From: Streptosporangium sandarakinum
Lineage (GTDB): Bacteria; Actinomycetota; Actinomycetes; Streptosporangiales; Streptosporangiaceae
DNA length: 64,000 bases
Direction of reading: 5' to 3'
Assembly: GCF_013409935.1 (NCBI RefSeq)
Contig: NZ_JACCCO010000001.1
Coordinates: forward strand, 248,001-312,000
The notes beneath the pieces were generated by a model. That model did no database searches. It was not told the DNA's origin and saw only the letters and a list, made by a program, of their open reading frames with translations. A program made the translations under genes and the position numbers. Below, one piece after another: positions 15,571 to 24,419 of this stretch (the first letter of the stretch is position 1; each line of letters opens with the position of its first letter).

Positions 15571-16239
15571 TCAGCGGCTCTCGGCGGCCACGCGCAGGCC
15601 CAGGGCGACGAGGACCGTGCCGCTGACCGCGTCCAGCCGACGCCGGATCACCGGGCGGCGGAACCACGCGCCGGCCCGCCCGACCGCGGCCGCCAGCGCC
15701 AGATACAGAACGGTCTCGATGGCCACCTGGAGCACGGCGAGCAGCGCGGTCGTGGCGAACAGCGGCCGGTCGGCCGGTACGAACTGCGGATAGAACGCGA
15801 TCATGAAGGCGGCGGCCTTCGGGTTGGCCAGCATCACCACCGATCCCTCGCCGAACGCCCTCCACCAGGTCAGCGCCGAGCCGCGCTTCGGTTCCCCGGC
15901 CGCGACCTCCTCGGCCGCCCCGTCCGTCCCGCGGTCGCGCCACGCCGAACGCCAGGTCTTGATCCCGAGGTACAGCAGGAAGGCCGCGCCCACCACGCGC
16001 AGGACGAGGAAGGCCACCTCCGAGGCGGCCACCAGGGCTGCGAGCCCGGCGGCGGCGAGCAACGCCCACAGGTACAGGCCGACCTCCAGGCCCAGCACCG
16101 TGGGCACCGCGCCGGAGAAGCCACGCAGGGCCGCGCGACGCAGGATCAGCGCCATCGCCGGGCCCGGCGAGGCGGAGATCAGCACCACGGCGAGGACGAA
16201 GGCGGGCAGAGAGAAGCCGAGGTCCATGAGCTTCATCAT
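15571..16239 (-). CDS. LysE/RhtB-family amino-acid exporter
   Basis: 222 aa membrane protein. SLPAFVLAVVLISASPGPAM is the family's N-terminal signature (S-P-G-P), and SVVMLANPKAAAFMIAFYPQ is the conserved central N-P-K motif. Five to six hydrophobic segments are evident. Members export amino acids or homoserine lactones; the substrate is unknown. Two ATG codons (16237-16239 and 16234-16236) could start it; the difference is one residue. Confidence 0.9.
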   Translation of the reverse strand: MMKLMDLGFSLPAFVLAVVLISASPGPAMALILRRAALRGFSGAVPTVLGLEVGLYLWALLAAAGLAALVAASEVAFLVLRVVGAAFLLYLGIKTWRSAWRDRGTDGAAEEVAAGEPKRGSALTWWRAFGEGSVVMLANPKAAAFMIAFYPQFVPADRPLFATTALLAVLQVAIETVLYLALAAAVGRAGAWFRRPVIRRRLDAVSGTVLVALGLRVAAESR

Positions 16240-16317
16240 GGTTGTGCGCGTACCGCCTGTTCAACGCGTTTTGCGCAGAGCACGGCGGCTGGGGCGGGAG
16301 CGGCGAGGCGCCCTCCG

Positions 16318-16914
16318 TCAGGGGCGGCGGCCCGCGAAGCAGAGGAACCTCGTCCGCGGGTCGGCGCCGGCCGGAGGTTCGACCGCCGGGGAGAAGGCGC
16401 CGGTGGCCTGCAGCGCGGCGTAGTGGGGACGCAGCGCCTCGTAGGTCCGGACGACGGCCTCGGCGTCCAGGGTCTCGTCCCCGCCGACGGCGCGGGCCAG
16501 ATCCCAGGTGTGCACGAGCAGTTCCAGGGCGCCGATCACGTCGACCGCCTCCGCCACGGTGACGGCGCCGATGGGGGCGCGGAAGCCCGCGGCGGCCAGA
16601 TCCGGATCAGCGAGTACGGCGAGCACGCCCGCCCGGCACTCGGCGAAGGCGGCGGCCAGGTCGGCGTCCGGGGCCACCTCCGGGGCGCCGGCCATGCCGG
16701 AGACGCCCACGCCGTGCGCCGGTTCCGGGCGGGTGCCGCGCACCGCCGCGACGATCCCGCGGTGCCCGTTGACGACGTGCGCGACGACGTCGCGGGCCGT
16801 CCACCCCTGGCAGGGGCTGACGGCGTCCCATCTGTCGCCGGGCGTCGCCTCGATCCGGGCCAGGAAGCCGTCCGCGAGCCGGCCGTATCTCTCCGCGATG
16901 TCGGACATCGTCAT
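16318..16914 (-). CDS. TIGR03086-type DinB/maleylpyruvate isomerase-like metal-binding protein
   Basis: 198 aa. The sequence GDRWDAVSPCQGWTARDVVA then HVVNGH and LLVHTWDLARAVGGD shows the three-His metal site of the mycothiol-dependent isomerase/DinB fold (W-x-x-x-x-V-x-H-V, then H-x-W-D-L-A). Proteins of this family are common in mycothiol-producing actinobacteria. The ATG overlaps the stop of the SRPBCC gene (ATGA), making it the third gene of an ArsR-controlled operon. Its reaction is unknown. Confidence 0.85.
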   Translation of the reverse strand: MTMSDIAERYGRLADGFLARIEATPGDRWDAVSPCQGWTARDVVAHVVNGHRGIVAAVRGTRPEPAHGVGVSGMAGAPEVAPDADLAAAFAECRAGVLAVLADPDLAAAGFRAPIGAVTVAEAVDVIGALELLVHTWDLARAVGGDETLDAEAVVRTYEALRPHYAALQATGAFSPAVEPPAGADPRTRFLCFAGRRP

Positions 16915-17444
16915 CCTTTCGTATGCCCCGGCCGTCCGGCCGCGAGATCCGCGCCCAGGTCATCCGGGAGGCTCCTTCGGTCGTCCGGGAAAGGGAGGCG
17001 GTCCAGGACGTCCGCCAGGGCGGGCACGACGCGGGACCGCCAGCCGCCGCCCATGATCGTGTGGGCCCGCCGCTGGAGGGGATCGTCCGGGTCGAAACCC
17101 TCGTGCGCCAGGAACAGCCGGGTGCCCGTGCCCTCCGGTTCCAGGGTCCAGGTGACCGTCCAGTCGACGCCGGCTCCGTCTCCGGGGTCGGCGTCGCGCC
17201 AGCCGAGGCGGAGCATCCGCCCGGGGGTGAAGGCCAGCACCTCGGCCTGGACGACGCCGGAGAATCCTGTTCCGGGCATCGCGACGCCGCGCATGGTGTA
17301 GCGGTGCCCGACCTCCAGCCGGAAGTCGCCGGGCATCAGCCATCTGGCGATCAGCTCCGGCTCGGTCAGCGCCCGCCACACCTTGGCCGGCGGGTGCGGC
17401 AGGAACTGGTCGAGGTGGAGGACGGTCAGGTCATCGCCGGTCAT
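16911..17444 (-). CDS. SRPBCC/AHSA1-family protein
   Basis: 177 aa. LDQFLPHPPAKVWRALTEPE and LIARWLMPGDFRLEVGHRY are the characteristic opening of AHSA1-like START-domain proteins, and VTWTLEPEGTGTRLFLAHEG the later strands. In many bacteria such a gene follows an ArsR-type regulator, as here. A hydrophobic ligand-binding or chaperone-like role is typical of the fold; none is established for this one. It begins about 50 bases after the regulator gene. Confidence 0.87.
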   Translation of the reverse strand: MTGDDLTVLHLDQFLPHPPAKVWRALTEPELIARWLMPGDFRLEVGHRYTMRGVAMPGTGFSGVVQAEVLAFTPGRMLRLGWRDADPGDGAGVDWTVTWTLEPEGTGTRLFLAHEGFDPDDPLQRRAHTIMGGGWRSRVVPALADVLDRLPFPDDRRSLPDDLGADLAAGRPGHTKG

Positions 17445-17495
17445 CGGTGCCTCCGGGGGGAAGCCCGCCGCCCCGGGCGGGGACGGTCGGGACGG

Positions 17496-17879
17496 TCAGG
17501 ATTCGTCCAGGTCGTCGAGCAGGTCGCGCAGCCCGGTGAGCTTCTCGCGCCAGAACCGCTCGAACGGGTTCAGCCACTCCCGCACCTCGTGCAGCGGGAC
17601 CGCCTCCAGCCGGTAGAGCCGCTGCCGGCCCACCTTTCGTTCGCTGACCAGCCCGGCCTCCCGCAACACCCTCAGGTGCTCGGAGAGGCTGGGGCGGGCC
17701 ATGTCGAAGCGGCCGGCGATCCGCTGGACGGGCTGGGGGCCCTCCTCGCACAGCAGCCGCAGCACCTCCCGGCGCACCGGGCTGGCCAGCGCCGCGAAGA
17801 CCCGGTCCCCGGCCATGTCCGCGGCGTCCGCCGACGCGCCGCCGCCTGGCCGGGCGGACCCGGCGCGTGTGTCGGTCAC
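17496..17879 (-). CDS. ArsR-family winged-helix regulator
   Basis: 127 aa from GTG 17877-17879. ALASPVRREVLRLLCEEGPQ then RIAGRFDMARPSLSEHLRVL and EAGLVSERKVGRQRLYRLE form a complete winged helix. The C-terminal LNPFERFWREKLTGLRDLL is the tail usual for ArsR members that sit next to SRPBCC genes. No metal-site Cys pair is seen, so it probably senses something other than a metal. An inverted repeat covers the spacer of the promoter just upstream, so autorepression of the whole operon is likely. Confidence 0.87.
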   Translation of the reverse strand: MTDTRAGSARPGGGASADAADMAGDRVFAALASPVRREVLRLLCEEGPQPVQRIAGRFDMARPSLSEHLRVLREAGLVSERKVGRQRLYRLEAVPLHEVREWLNPFERFWREKLTGLRDLLDDLDES

Positions 17880-17885
17880 GCGCCC

Positions 17886-17915
17886 ACTATAGGTAGGAAA
17901 TATCCTACCTATCAA
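17886..17915 (-). promoter_or_regulatory. Promoter with embedded perfect inverted-repeat operator (ArsR operon)
   Basis: On the minus strand TTGATA and TATAGT are 18 bases apart. The spacer and flanks contain ATAGGTAGGA and its perfect complement TCCTACCTAT (plus 17889-17898 and 17903-17912, 4-base centre). The -10 ends 6 bases before the GTG start, so the mRNA is probably leaderless. Repressor binding here would block the polymerase directly. Confidence 0.85.
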
Positions 17916-17970
17916 GTCGGCCCCGCCCGCCCGGCGCGGGCCGGGTGCGCGGCCGCGTCGCCCGGGGACG

Positions 17971-18507
17971 TCAGGTGAGGCAGCCGACGTGCGCCAGCGC
18001 CTGCTTCAGCAGGACGCCCTGGCCGCCGGCCATCTCCTGCTGCACCATCGGCGACGCCGCCTCCTGCGGGGTGAACCAGACCAGGTCGAGGGCGTCCTGG
18101 CGGGGACGGCAGTCCCCGGCGACCGGGACGATGTATGCCATGGACACCGCGTGCTGGCGGGGGTCGTGGTAGGGCGTGACGCCCTCGGTCGGGAAGTACT
18201 CGGCGATGGTGAACGGCTGCGGCGAGGGCGGGACGCGGGGCAGCGCCACCGGGCCGAGGTCCTTCTCCAGGTGGCGCAGCAGCGCGTCGCGGACCCGCTC
18301 GTGGTGGAGGACCCGCCCGGACACCAGGGCGCGGCTGACCGTCCCGTCCGATCCGATGCGCAGCAGCAGGCCGACGTGCGTGACCACCCCGGTGTCGTCG
18401 ACGCGCACGGGCACGGCGTCGACGTAGAGGATCGGCATCCGCGCGCGCGTCAGCTCCAGTTCCTCGGGGGAGAGCCAGCCGGGCGTTGTTTCGGTCATTT
18501 CGGTCAT
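17971..18507 (-). CDS. NUDIX hydrolase family protein (DUF4916-like)
   Basis: 178 aa. Conserved segments of this actinobacterial group are PGWLSPEELELTRARMPILY, VLHHERVRDALLRHLEKDLG, FTIAEYFPTEGVTPYHDPRQ and AVSMAYIVPVAGDCRPRQDA. A standard GX5EX7REUXEEXGU box is degenerate: the REUXEE part reads VRDALLRHLEKDLG. Hydrolase activity is therefore uncertain. The promoter region is shared with nothing nearby; the gene ends just before the ArsR operon's promoter. Confidence 0.8.
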   Translation of the reverse strand: MTEMTETTPGWLSPEELELTRARMPILYVDAVPVRVDDTGVVTHVGLLLRIGSDGTVSRALVSGRVLHHERVRDALLRHLEKDLGPVALPRVPPSPQPFTIAEYFPTEGVTPYHDPRQHAVSMAYIVPVAGDCRPRQDALDLVWFTPQEAASPMVQQEMAGGQGVLLKQALAHVGCLT

Positions 18508-18729
18508 TGGTCGATCGTACGTCGCCGCAGGCCGCGGGGCACGGCGGCTCCCTGGCTCCCCCGCGTCCCGCGCCGGCGGGCAGCCGGGTCCCGGTGACGG
18601 TCGCGGGGGCGCCGCCGGGCCACCGGCGACAGCGGGGACCGCGGAGCGGGCGGGTCAGTCGTTTCCAACCGGGTCACAAGTTCCCGCGGCCACCGTGAGG
18701 AGGACATTCCCGGACGACGAGGAGCAGTC

Positions 18730-18864
18730 ATGCGAGTGATCAGACGTATCCGGATGGCGGCCACGGTGCTGGCCGTACCGTTCCTGCTGGCCATGACGAG
18801 TGATGTGGCGGAGGCCGGCATCCGCATCGCCAACCACTGCGAGCCGTCCCTTGCCGAGGACTGA
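18730..18864 (+). CDS. Small secreted peptide (44 aa)
   Basis: Starts MRVIRRIRMAATVLAVPFLL, a clear signal peptide, with a probable cleavage after VAEAG leaving about 15 residues (IRIANHCEPSLAED) with a single Cys. A purine-rich gaggagcag lies just upstream of the ATG. Its end overlaps the possible TTG start of the TPR gene, so the two may be coupled. No family recognised. Confidence 0.55.
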   Translation: MRVIRRIRMAATVLAVPFLLAMTSDVAEAGIRIANHCEPSLAED

Positions 18865-19798
18865 CGGTCTCCTGGGCCGCCGCCGGGCCCGCGTGGTCCG
18901 GCGGCACGTCCTCCGGGGCGCCCACTGCCTGCGGCGCGGCTGGTACGCCGAGGGCGAGCGGTGGGCGCGGCGGGCGGAGGAGGTCGCGCACCGGATGGAT
19001 CCCGCCGGGCATCCGGCGCTCATGGTGGAGCTCGCGTCACTGTGGCACGGGCTCATCCGCTACCGGCCGGCGCGCGAGTGCGCCCTGCGGGCGGCGGGTC
19101 CGCTGTCGGCCGCGCCGCCGGGCCCGGGGCGTGACGGGCCGCTCGTCGACGCGCTGGTCCTGCTGGGCGACGTCGAGCGCAGGCTGGCACGGTACGGCCG
19201 GGCCGAGGCGTACCTGCGCCGCGCGGAGGAACTGACCGGCGCGGCCGGCGAGGCCGACCGGCGGCGGCTCGTGGCGGTGCGCCTGGCCCTCGGGGTGCTG
19301 TGCAAGGAGACCGGACGGCACGGCGAGGCGGAGGTCTTCTACCGGGAGGCGCTGGCCCTGCTGGAGCGGCACGGCGGTGACCCGCTGACGCGGGCCGACG
19401 CGCTGCACAACCTCGCCGGACTCGCACACGCCCGGCGCGAGGACGGCGGGGAGCGGCACATCCGGGCCGCGATCGGCATCCGGCGGGCGGTGCTGGGCCC
19501 CCGGCACGTCCAGGTCGCCGCCGACCTCACCGTGCTGGGCGCGCTGCTGACCGAGCGGGGCGACCTCGACGAGGCGGAGGACGCGCTGCGCCGGGCCGAT
19601 GGCATCCTCCGCGAGCACCTGGGCGACGACCACTACGAGGTGGCGGTGTGCCAGGTGAACCTGGCGCGCCTGGACGCCCTCCGGGGCCGCGCCGACGAGG
19701 CGGCGCGGCGCCGGCGGGACGCCCTGCGCGTCAAACGCCTCACCCTCGGCCCCGACCACCCGGAGGTACGACGCCTGGCGGCGTCCGTGCCGGGGTGA
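18851..19798 (+). CDS. Tetratricopeptide-repeat protein
   Basis: About 315 aa from a TTG at 18851; the start is uncertain (ATG 18800 or GTG 18893 are alternatives). At least five TPR-like units are readable: CLRRGWYAEGERWARRAEEV, RLARYGRAEAYLRRAEELTG, CKETGRHGEAEVFYREALAL, LLTERGDLDEAEDALRRADG and LDALRGRADEAARRRRDALR. They resemble the TPR arrays at the C-terminus of actinobacterial STAND/NB-ARC proteins, but no ATPase domain precedes them. It may be a free-standing scaffold or a remnant. Confidence 0.65.
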   Translation: MPRTDGLLGRRRARVVRRHVLRGAHCLRRGWYAEGERWARRAEEVAHRMDPAGHPALMVELASLWHGLIRYRPARECALRAAGPLSAAPPGPGRDGPLVDALVLLGDVERRLARYGRAEAYLRRAEELTGAAGEADRRRLVAVRLALGVLCKETGRHGEAEVFYREALALLERHGGDPLTRADALHNLAGLAHARREDGGERHIRAAIGIRRAVLGPRHVQVAADLTVLGALLTERGDLDEAEDALRRADGILREHLGDDHYEVAVCQVNLARLDALRGRADEAARRRRDALRVKRLTLGPDHPEVRRLAASVPG

Positions 19799-19856
19799 GA
19801 GTGCCGGCGACCGCCCCGGGCCGGGCGGACGGGGGCGGGAAGCACCGGCGGCGGTC

Positions 19857-22151
19857 TCAGGCCGGGCGGGCGAGCCGGGCGAAGGAGAGCACCACCACCG
19901 TCGACAGCAGCCAGCCCAGCAGGCCGGCGACGTTCAGCGACGCCGAGACCCAGCGCCCCGCCGAACTGCGCGTCTCCGGGTACCACGTCGCGCGCTGACC
20001 CAGCGAGACGAGCGGGATGACGGTGTCGACGGTGTAGAACAGCGGGTCGAAGCAGCGCACCTGCCCGTCCCCGCACGGCCCCGGGCGGGCGCCGCGCCGC
20101 GCCGCGGTCGCGGTGCCGTCCCCGGGCGCCGACACGTCGTCGACGGTGACCAGCCGGCCGTCCACCGCGTAGACGTTCCCGCGCGGGTCCGTGGCCCGGA
20201 GGGTCTGCTGGACGGCGGGAATCATCGTCATGACGCCCACCAGGGCGAGCAGGGCGCCCAGCATCCACAGCACCCGGCCCGGCCGGTAACCGTAGCCGAC
20301 GGTGAGGCCGTAGAGCAGGTCACGGGCGTTCCTGATCCACCGGCGCGGCGAGCGTCCGCCCGGCGGGAACACCTTCCGGGCCTGTCGCCGCTGCTCGATG
20401 AGCAGGTTCTCGGCCTCCACCGGACGGCCGTGCTGACGGAACACCCTGGCCGCCTGCTCGTAGGGACCGGCGTCGAAAGGGACGATCGCGCGCAGCCAGT
20501 CGCGGCGGGCCCGCCAGTCCCACGCGCCGTCGAACCGGTCGTAGACGAAACCGGAGATCGCCGAGTCCCGCGGCCACCGGGCAGGGTCGTCCGAGAGTAC
20601 CGTGGTGGACGCGCCGGTCAGGTCCACCCGCGGCGGGATCTCGGCCCAGCGCAGCCGCATGCCGCTGCGCACCGCGGCCGAGACCGCGTCCAGCCCTCCG
20701 GCGAACGTGCCGCCGTCGCAGTCGAGCCGGCCCTCCACCGCGCACCGATTCAGCGTCACCCGACCCTCGGCGGCGAATCCGCCGCCCAGCAGCACCGGCC
20801 CGCGGACCAGCGCCTGCTGCAGCGCGAGCGCCTCACCGCCCGGGTTGCGCAGCCGGGCGCCGTGGGCGTCCAGAAGATCGCCGAGGGTCGCGGAGCGGAA
20901 CCTCACCTTGCCACCGTCGGTCTCGACGTCACGCAGGTCGACCACGCCGTCGACGACGACACCCTGGGCCGCAATGAGCGTGTCCTTCTCCGGCCGGCTC
21001 CACCGGGTGCCCCTGACGACCAGGTCGCCCCTGATGCGCGCCCCGGCCAGCCGCAGCGTGCCCTCGACCGCCGTACCCGCCTCGATGAGCAGGCCGGAGC
21101 GCAGTTCGGCGTTGGTCAGGTCGAGGGCGCGCCCACCGCCGACGGTGAACGAGCTCCCGCGGTGGATCCGGATGGCGCCGAAGGAGCCCATCGCGAGATC
21201 CACGCCGCCGCCGATCCCGCACTCACCCTCGACGCTCAACTCACCGCCGACGAAGAGTCCCGGGGCGCTGATCGCGTCTCCCCCGTCGCGCCCGCTGGCG
21301 TACCCGGCGCCCCTGATCATCTCGGCGGGTTCGAAGGCGGCATGGCGGATCAGGAGCCGCCCGGAGATCCGGGCGTTGCCGAGGTTGACGCAGCCGCGGA
21401 CCAGCGGACGGCGACCCGTCTGGTCGTCGATGAGGAAGACGCTGCCGCCGATCTGCGCGTCCCCCAGGTCCAGCGCCAGTCCCCGGTCCGGGTGGGTCAG
21501 CCGGGCGCCGGTCAGGTCCAGCGAGCCCGCCACCTGCACCCCCAGCAGCCGCAGCCCGCCGCGCGCCTCGAAACCGTGCAGCAGCCGGACCGTCCCGCCG
21601 ACCCGCATCCGGTCGGCCTGGATCGCCCGGTCCGAGGACTCGACGACCGTGTCGAGGCAGAGCAGGCGTCCGCCGATCTCCGACTCGCACAGCCACACGG
21701 CCGCGCTGCGGGAGGTGCTGGCCGTGGTCTGCAGGTCGCCGGTGACGCGCGATCTGGACAGATCCAGGTCCCGGCGGACCCGCAGCCCGTTGGCCCGCAG
21801 GCCGGGCACCGCGCAGCCGTCGAGTGCCAGCAGGTGCAGGTCGGCGCCGTCCAGATCGACGGGCCGGTCGAACGTGCAACCGGTGAAGCGCAGCGGGAAG
21901 GGGACCTCCATCCCGCTCAGGTCGAGGTCCCCGGTGATCCTGGCGCCCTCGACGGTCAGTCCTCGCGGGTCGATCTCCTCGCGTCCCCGCCGGCACAGCT
22001 CGCGCACCAGCCGGGCCTCGACGACGAGCCTCCCGCCGTCCCGGGCCCGGACGGTCCGGCCCTCCCGGCAGGCGCGCACCAGGGCCGTCTCGTCGAGGGT
22101 CCGCACGGTGCCGGGCGCCATGTCAGCGGTCGAAGTCCCGATATGCGACAT
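19857..22151 (-). CDS. Large beta-helical repeat protein with C-terminal membrane anchor
   Basis: 764 aa from ATG 22149-22151. Residues ~60-560 are short imperfect beta-strand repeats such as [69 protein letters not shown] and [20 protein letters not shown], which suggest a right-handed beta-helix. After a soluble segment ([20 protein letters not shown]) two transmembrane helices follow: [20 protein letters not shown] and [20 protein letters not shown], with [18 protein letters not shown] between them. The C-terminal part resembles pentapeptide-type membrane 'oxidoreductase' annotations, with no catalytic residues visible. Function unknown. Confidence 0.7.
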   Translation of the reverse strand: MSHIGTSTADMAPGTVRTLDETALVRACREGRTVRARDGGRLVVEARLVRELCRRGREEIDPRGLTVEGARITGDLDLSGMEVPFPLRFTGCTFDRPVDLDGADLHLLALDGCAVPGLRANGLRVRRDLDLSRSRVTGDLQTTASTSRSAAVWLCESEIGGRLLCLDTVVESSDRAIQADRMRVGGTVRLLHGFEARGGLRLLGVQVAGSLDLTGARLTHPDRGLALDLGDAQIGGSVFLIDDQTGRRPLVRGCVNLGNARISGRLLIRHAAFEPAEMIRGAGYASGRDGGDAISAPGLFVGGELSVEGECGIGGGVDLAMGSFGAIRIHRGSSFTVGGGRALDLTNAELRSGLLIEAGTAVEGTLRLAGARIRGDLVVRGTRWSRPEKDTLIAAQGVVVDGVVDLRDVETDGGKVRFRSATLGDLLDAHGARLRNPGGEALALQQALVRGPVLLGGGFAAEGRVTLNRCAVEGRLDCDGGTFAGGLDAVSAAVRSGMRLRWAEIPPRVDLTGASTTVLSDDPARWPRDSAISGFVYDRFDGAWDWRARRDWLRAIVPFDAGPYEQAARVFRQHGRPVEAENLLIEQRRQARKVFPPGGRSPRRWIRNARDLLYGLTVGYGYRPGRVLWMLGALLALVGVMTMIPAVQQTLRATDPRGNVYAVDGRLVTVDDVSAPGDGTATAARRGARPGPCGDGQVRCFDPLFYTVDTVIPLVSLGQRATWYPETRSSAGRWVSASLNVAGLLGWLLSTVVVLSFARLARPA

Positions 22152-22216
22152 CCCGCCATCCTCCCCGAGGATCCGGTGAGGCGCGGCGGGAAGGCCGGGG
22201 CGCCGCCCCGGACGGC

Positions 22217-23215
22217 TCACGGGGCGGCCGGGGGCACCGGGGACAGGACGCGGCGCGGGGTGTCCACCAGCATGGTGGTGAGCTGCTCGTCGGTGACCCC
22301 GTTCCGGCGCAGGTAGGGGAGCACCTCCTGGCCCAGGTGCAGGTAGTGCCACTGCGGCAGGAACGCCATCACGTCCGGGTCGATCCAGTCGATGTAGCAG
22401 GCGGCGTCCTGCGACAGGACCATGGCGGCGGCGTGGCCGCGCCGGCACATCTCCACGACGGTGTCGGCGCGGGCCTCGAAGGTGGTGCCGAGGTTGAGGC
22501 CGAAGCGGTCCATGCCGAGCACGAAGCCGGCGCCGGCGAGCTCGGCGAGGTGGTCGCAGTCGGTGGTGTCCCCGCTGTGGCCGAGCACGATCCTGCCCGG
22601 GTCCACTCCCTCCTCCTCGCACATCACCCGCCTGACGTCCAGGCCGGTCCGCGTCTCCGGGTGGGTGTGCACGGTGACGGGGACCCCGGTCAGGTGGTGG
22701 ACGCGGGCGACGGCGCGCATCACGCGCTCCACGCCGGGCGTCAGGCCCTGCCGGTCGATCGCGCACTTGAGCATCCCGGCCCGCACGCCGGTGCCGGAGA
22801 TGCCCTCGGTGACGTCGGTGTGGAACATCTCGACCATCGGGTCGGGCACGTCGGCGCCCAGCGCCTCGTTGAGGGCAGGTCCCCGGTGGTGGAAGAAGAA
22901 CGGGACGCTGTCGTAGGTGTAGAGCCCGGTCGCCATGACGATGTTGAGCTCGGGCACCCGCTCGGCGATGCGCCGGACGCGGTGGACGTCGCGCCCGAGG
23001 CCCACGACGGTGGGATCGACGATGGTCCGCACCCCCTGCGCGGCCAGTGCCCGCAGCCTGTCCACGGCGTCGGCGACCCGCCGGTCCTCCTCCCCCCACT
23101 CTCCCGGGTAGTTGCGCTGGACGTCCGCGGTGAGCACGAAGATGTGCTCGTGCATGTAGGTGCGGCCCAGGTCATCCGCCTCGACGGGGCCGCGGACGGT
23201 GTTCACTGCGCTCAT
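22217..23215 (-). CDS. Phosphotriesterase-family metal-dependent hydrolase (lactonase-like)
   Basis: 332 aa. All metal ligands of the family can be placed: H-x-H in YMHEHIF, the bridging Lys region GMLKCAID, His in [13 protein letters not shown], His in [11 protein letters not shown] and Asp in LGMDRFG. Such enzymes hydrolyse lactones or phosphotriesters. The leading [14 protein letters not shown] is shared with phosphotriesterase-like lactonases. Divergently arranged with the broken TauD/SGNH fusion; the two may once have belonged to a catabolic cluster. Confidence 0.88.
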   Translation of the reverse strand: MSAVNTVRGPVEADDLGRTYMHEHIFVLTADVQRNYPGEWGEEDRRVADAVDRLRALAAQGVRTIVDPTVVGLGRDVHRVRRIAERVPELNIVMATGLYTYDSVPFFFHHRGPALNEALGADVPDPMVEMFHTDVTEGISGTGVRAGMLKCAIDRQGLTPGVERVMRAVARVHHLTGVPVTVHTHPETRTGLDVRRVMCEEEGVDPGRIVLGHSGDTTDCDHLAELAGAGFVLGMDRFGLNLGTTFEARADTVVEMCRRGHAAAMVLSQDAACYIDWIDPDVMAFLPQWHYLHLGQEVLPYLRRNGVTDEQLTTMLVDTPRRVLSPVPPAAP

Positions 23216-23287
23216 GCCGACGCTCCTCGCGGGATCTCCCGTGGAGCCTACGGGAGGCGGCCCGCGCGGCGGGAGAGGCGGCCTCCC

Positions 23288-24325
23288 GTGTCGGAGGCGC
23301 CGGGCCGCGACGGGCGGGCCGCCCACGCCCTCGGGGTCGTACGCCGCGCCGGCGCCGAGGTCTCCGGCGTACGGCTCGGCGGCGACCTGCCCGGCGAGGT
23401 CGTCGCCGGGATCCGTCTGGCCCTGCTCACCCACAAGGTGATCTTCTTCCGCGGCCAGGACCACCTCGACGAGCAGGGCCAGACGGCGTTCGCCCGGCTG
23501 CTCGGCGAGCCGACCGCCGCCCACCCGACCGTGCCGTCCCTGGACGGCAACACCCACATCCTCGACCTCGACTACACCGGAGACCAGAAGGTCGACCGCT
23601 GGCACACCGACGTCACCTTCGTCGACCGCCCGCCCGCGGCCTCGGTGCTGCGGGCGTTCACCAAGCTGGTGGGCCAGATACGGGCCGCCAACCCCGACAT
23701 GAGGATCCTGGTCGCCAAGATCATCCCGATGAACCCGTCCACCTGCGCCGAATGCGGGCAGCGGGCGGTGAACTTCAACAACGCCGTCCCCGCCTGGGCT
23801 GCGGCCACCTCCACCGCGCGGTCTCCGATCGTCGTCGTGGACCAGTGGACGGGGTTCGACACGGCCACCGACACCTACGACGGCGTGCACCCGAACGCGG
23901 CGGGCGACCGGAAGATGTCCGACCGGCGGTACCCGGCGCTCACCGGCCCGCTGGACGGCGCCCACCCGAGCCCCACCCCCACGGTCACTCCGACCCCCAC
24001 CGCCACTCCCACCGCTCCGGTGGGCGGCTGCTCGGCCACCTTCAGGAACACCAACCAGTGGGCGGGCGGCTTCCAGGGCGAGGTCACGGTCAGGAACACC
24101 GGAACCGCCGCGATCCGCTCCTGGACGGTGCGGTGGACCTTCGCCGACGGCCAGCGGATCACCCAGGTCTGGAACGGCGAGTCGTCCGCGAGCGGCTCCG
24201 CGGTGACCGTACGGAACCTCTCCTGGAACGGTTCCCTCGCCGCGGGCGCCTCGACCACCTTCGGCTTCCTGGCCTCGTGGAACGGCGTGAACACCGCGCC
24301 GGTCCCCACCTGCTCGGCGGCGTGA
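23288..24325 (+). pseudogene. Chimera: TauD dioxygenase N-terminus fused in frame to SGNH esterase-CBM2 C-terminus
   Basis: 345 aa open frame from GTG 23288. Residues ~1-122 are a TauD/TfdA Fe(II)/2-oxoglutarate dioxygenase N-terminus ([35 protein letters not shown], iron-binding WHTDVTF). At about [14 protein letters not shown] it switches abruptly to the back half of a secreted SGNH/GDSL hydrolase ([17 protein letters not shown], the D-x-x-H block [10 protein letters not shown]). A Thr-Pro linker and a complete family 2 cellulose-binding module follow ([17 protein letters not shown]). The dioxygenase lacks its distal His and Arg; the esterase lacks its nucleophilic Ser block and signal peptide. 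A deletion fusing two genes is the simplest origin. It is unlikely to be functional. Confidence 0.85.
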
Positions 24326-24419
24326 CCGCCCGGGCCGGCGTCCCCGCCGTCCCCCGAGGCGCCGGAGGGCACGGTGCGCGGGGACGCCGGGGCCGGACCG
24401 GGCCGGGTCCTCCGGCGGT

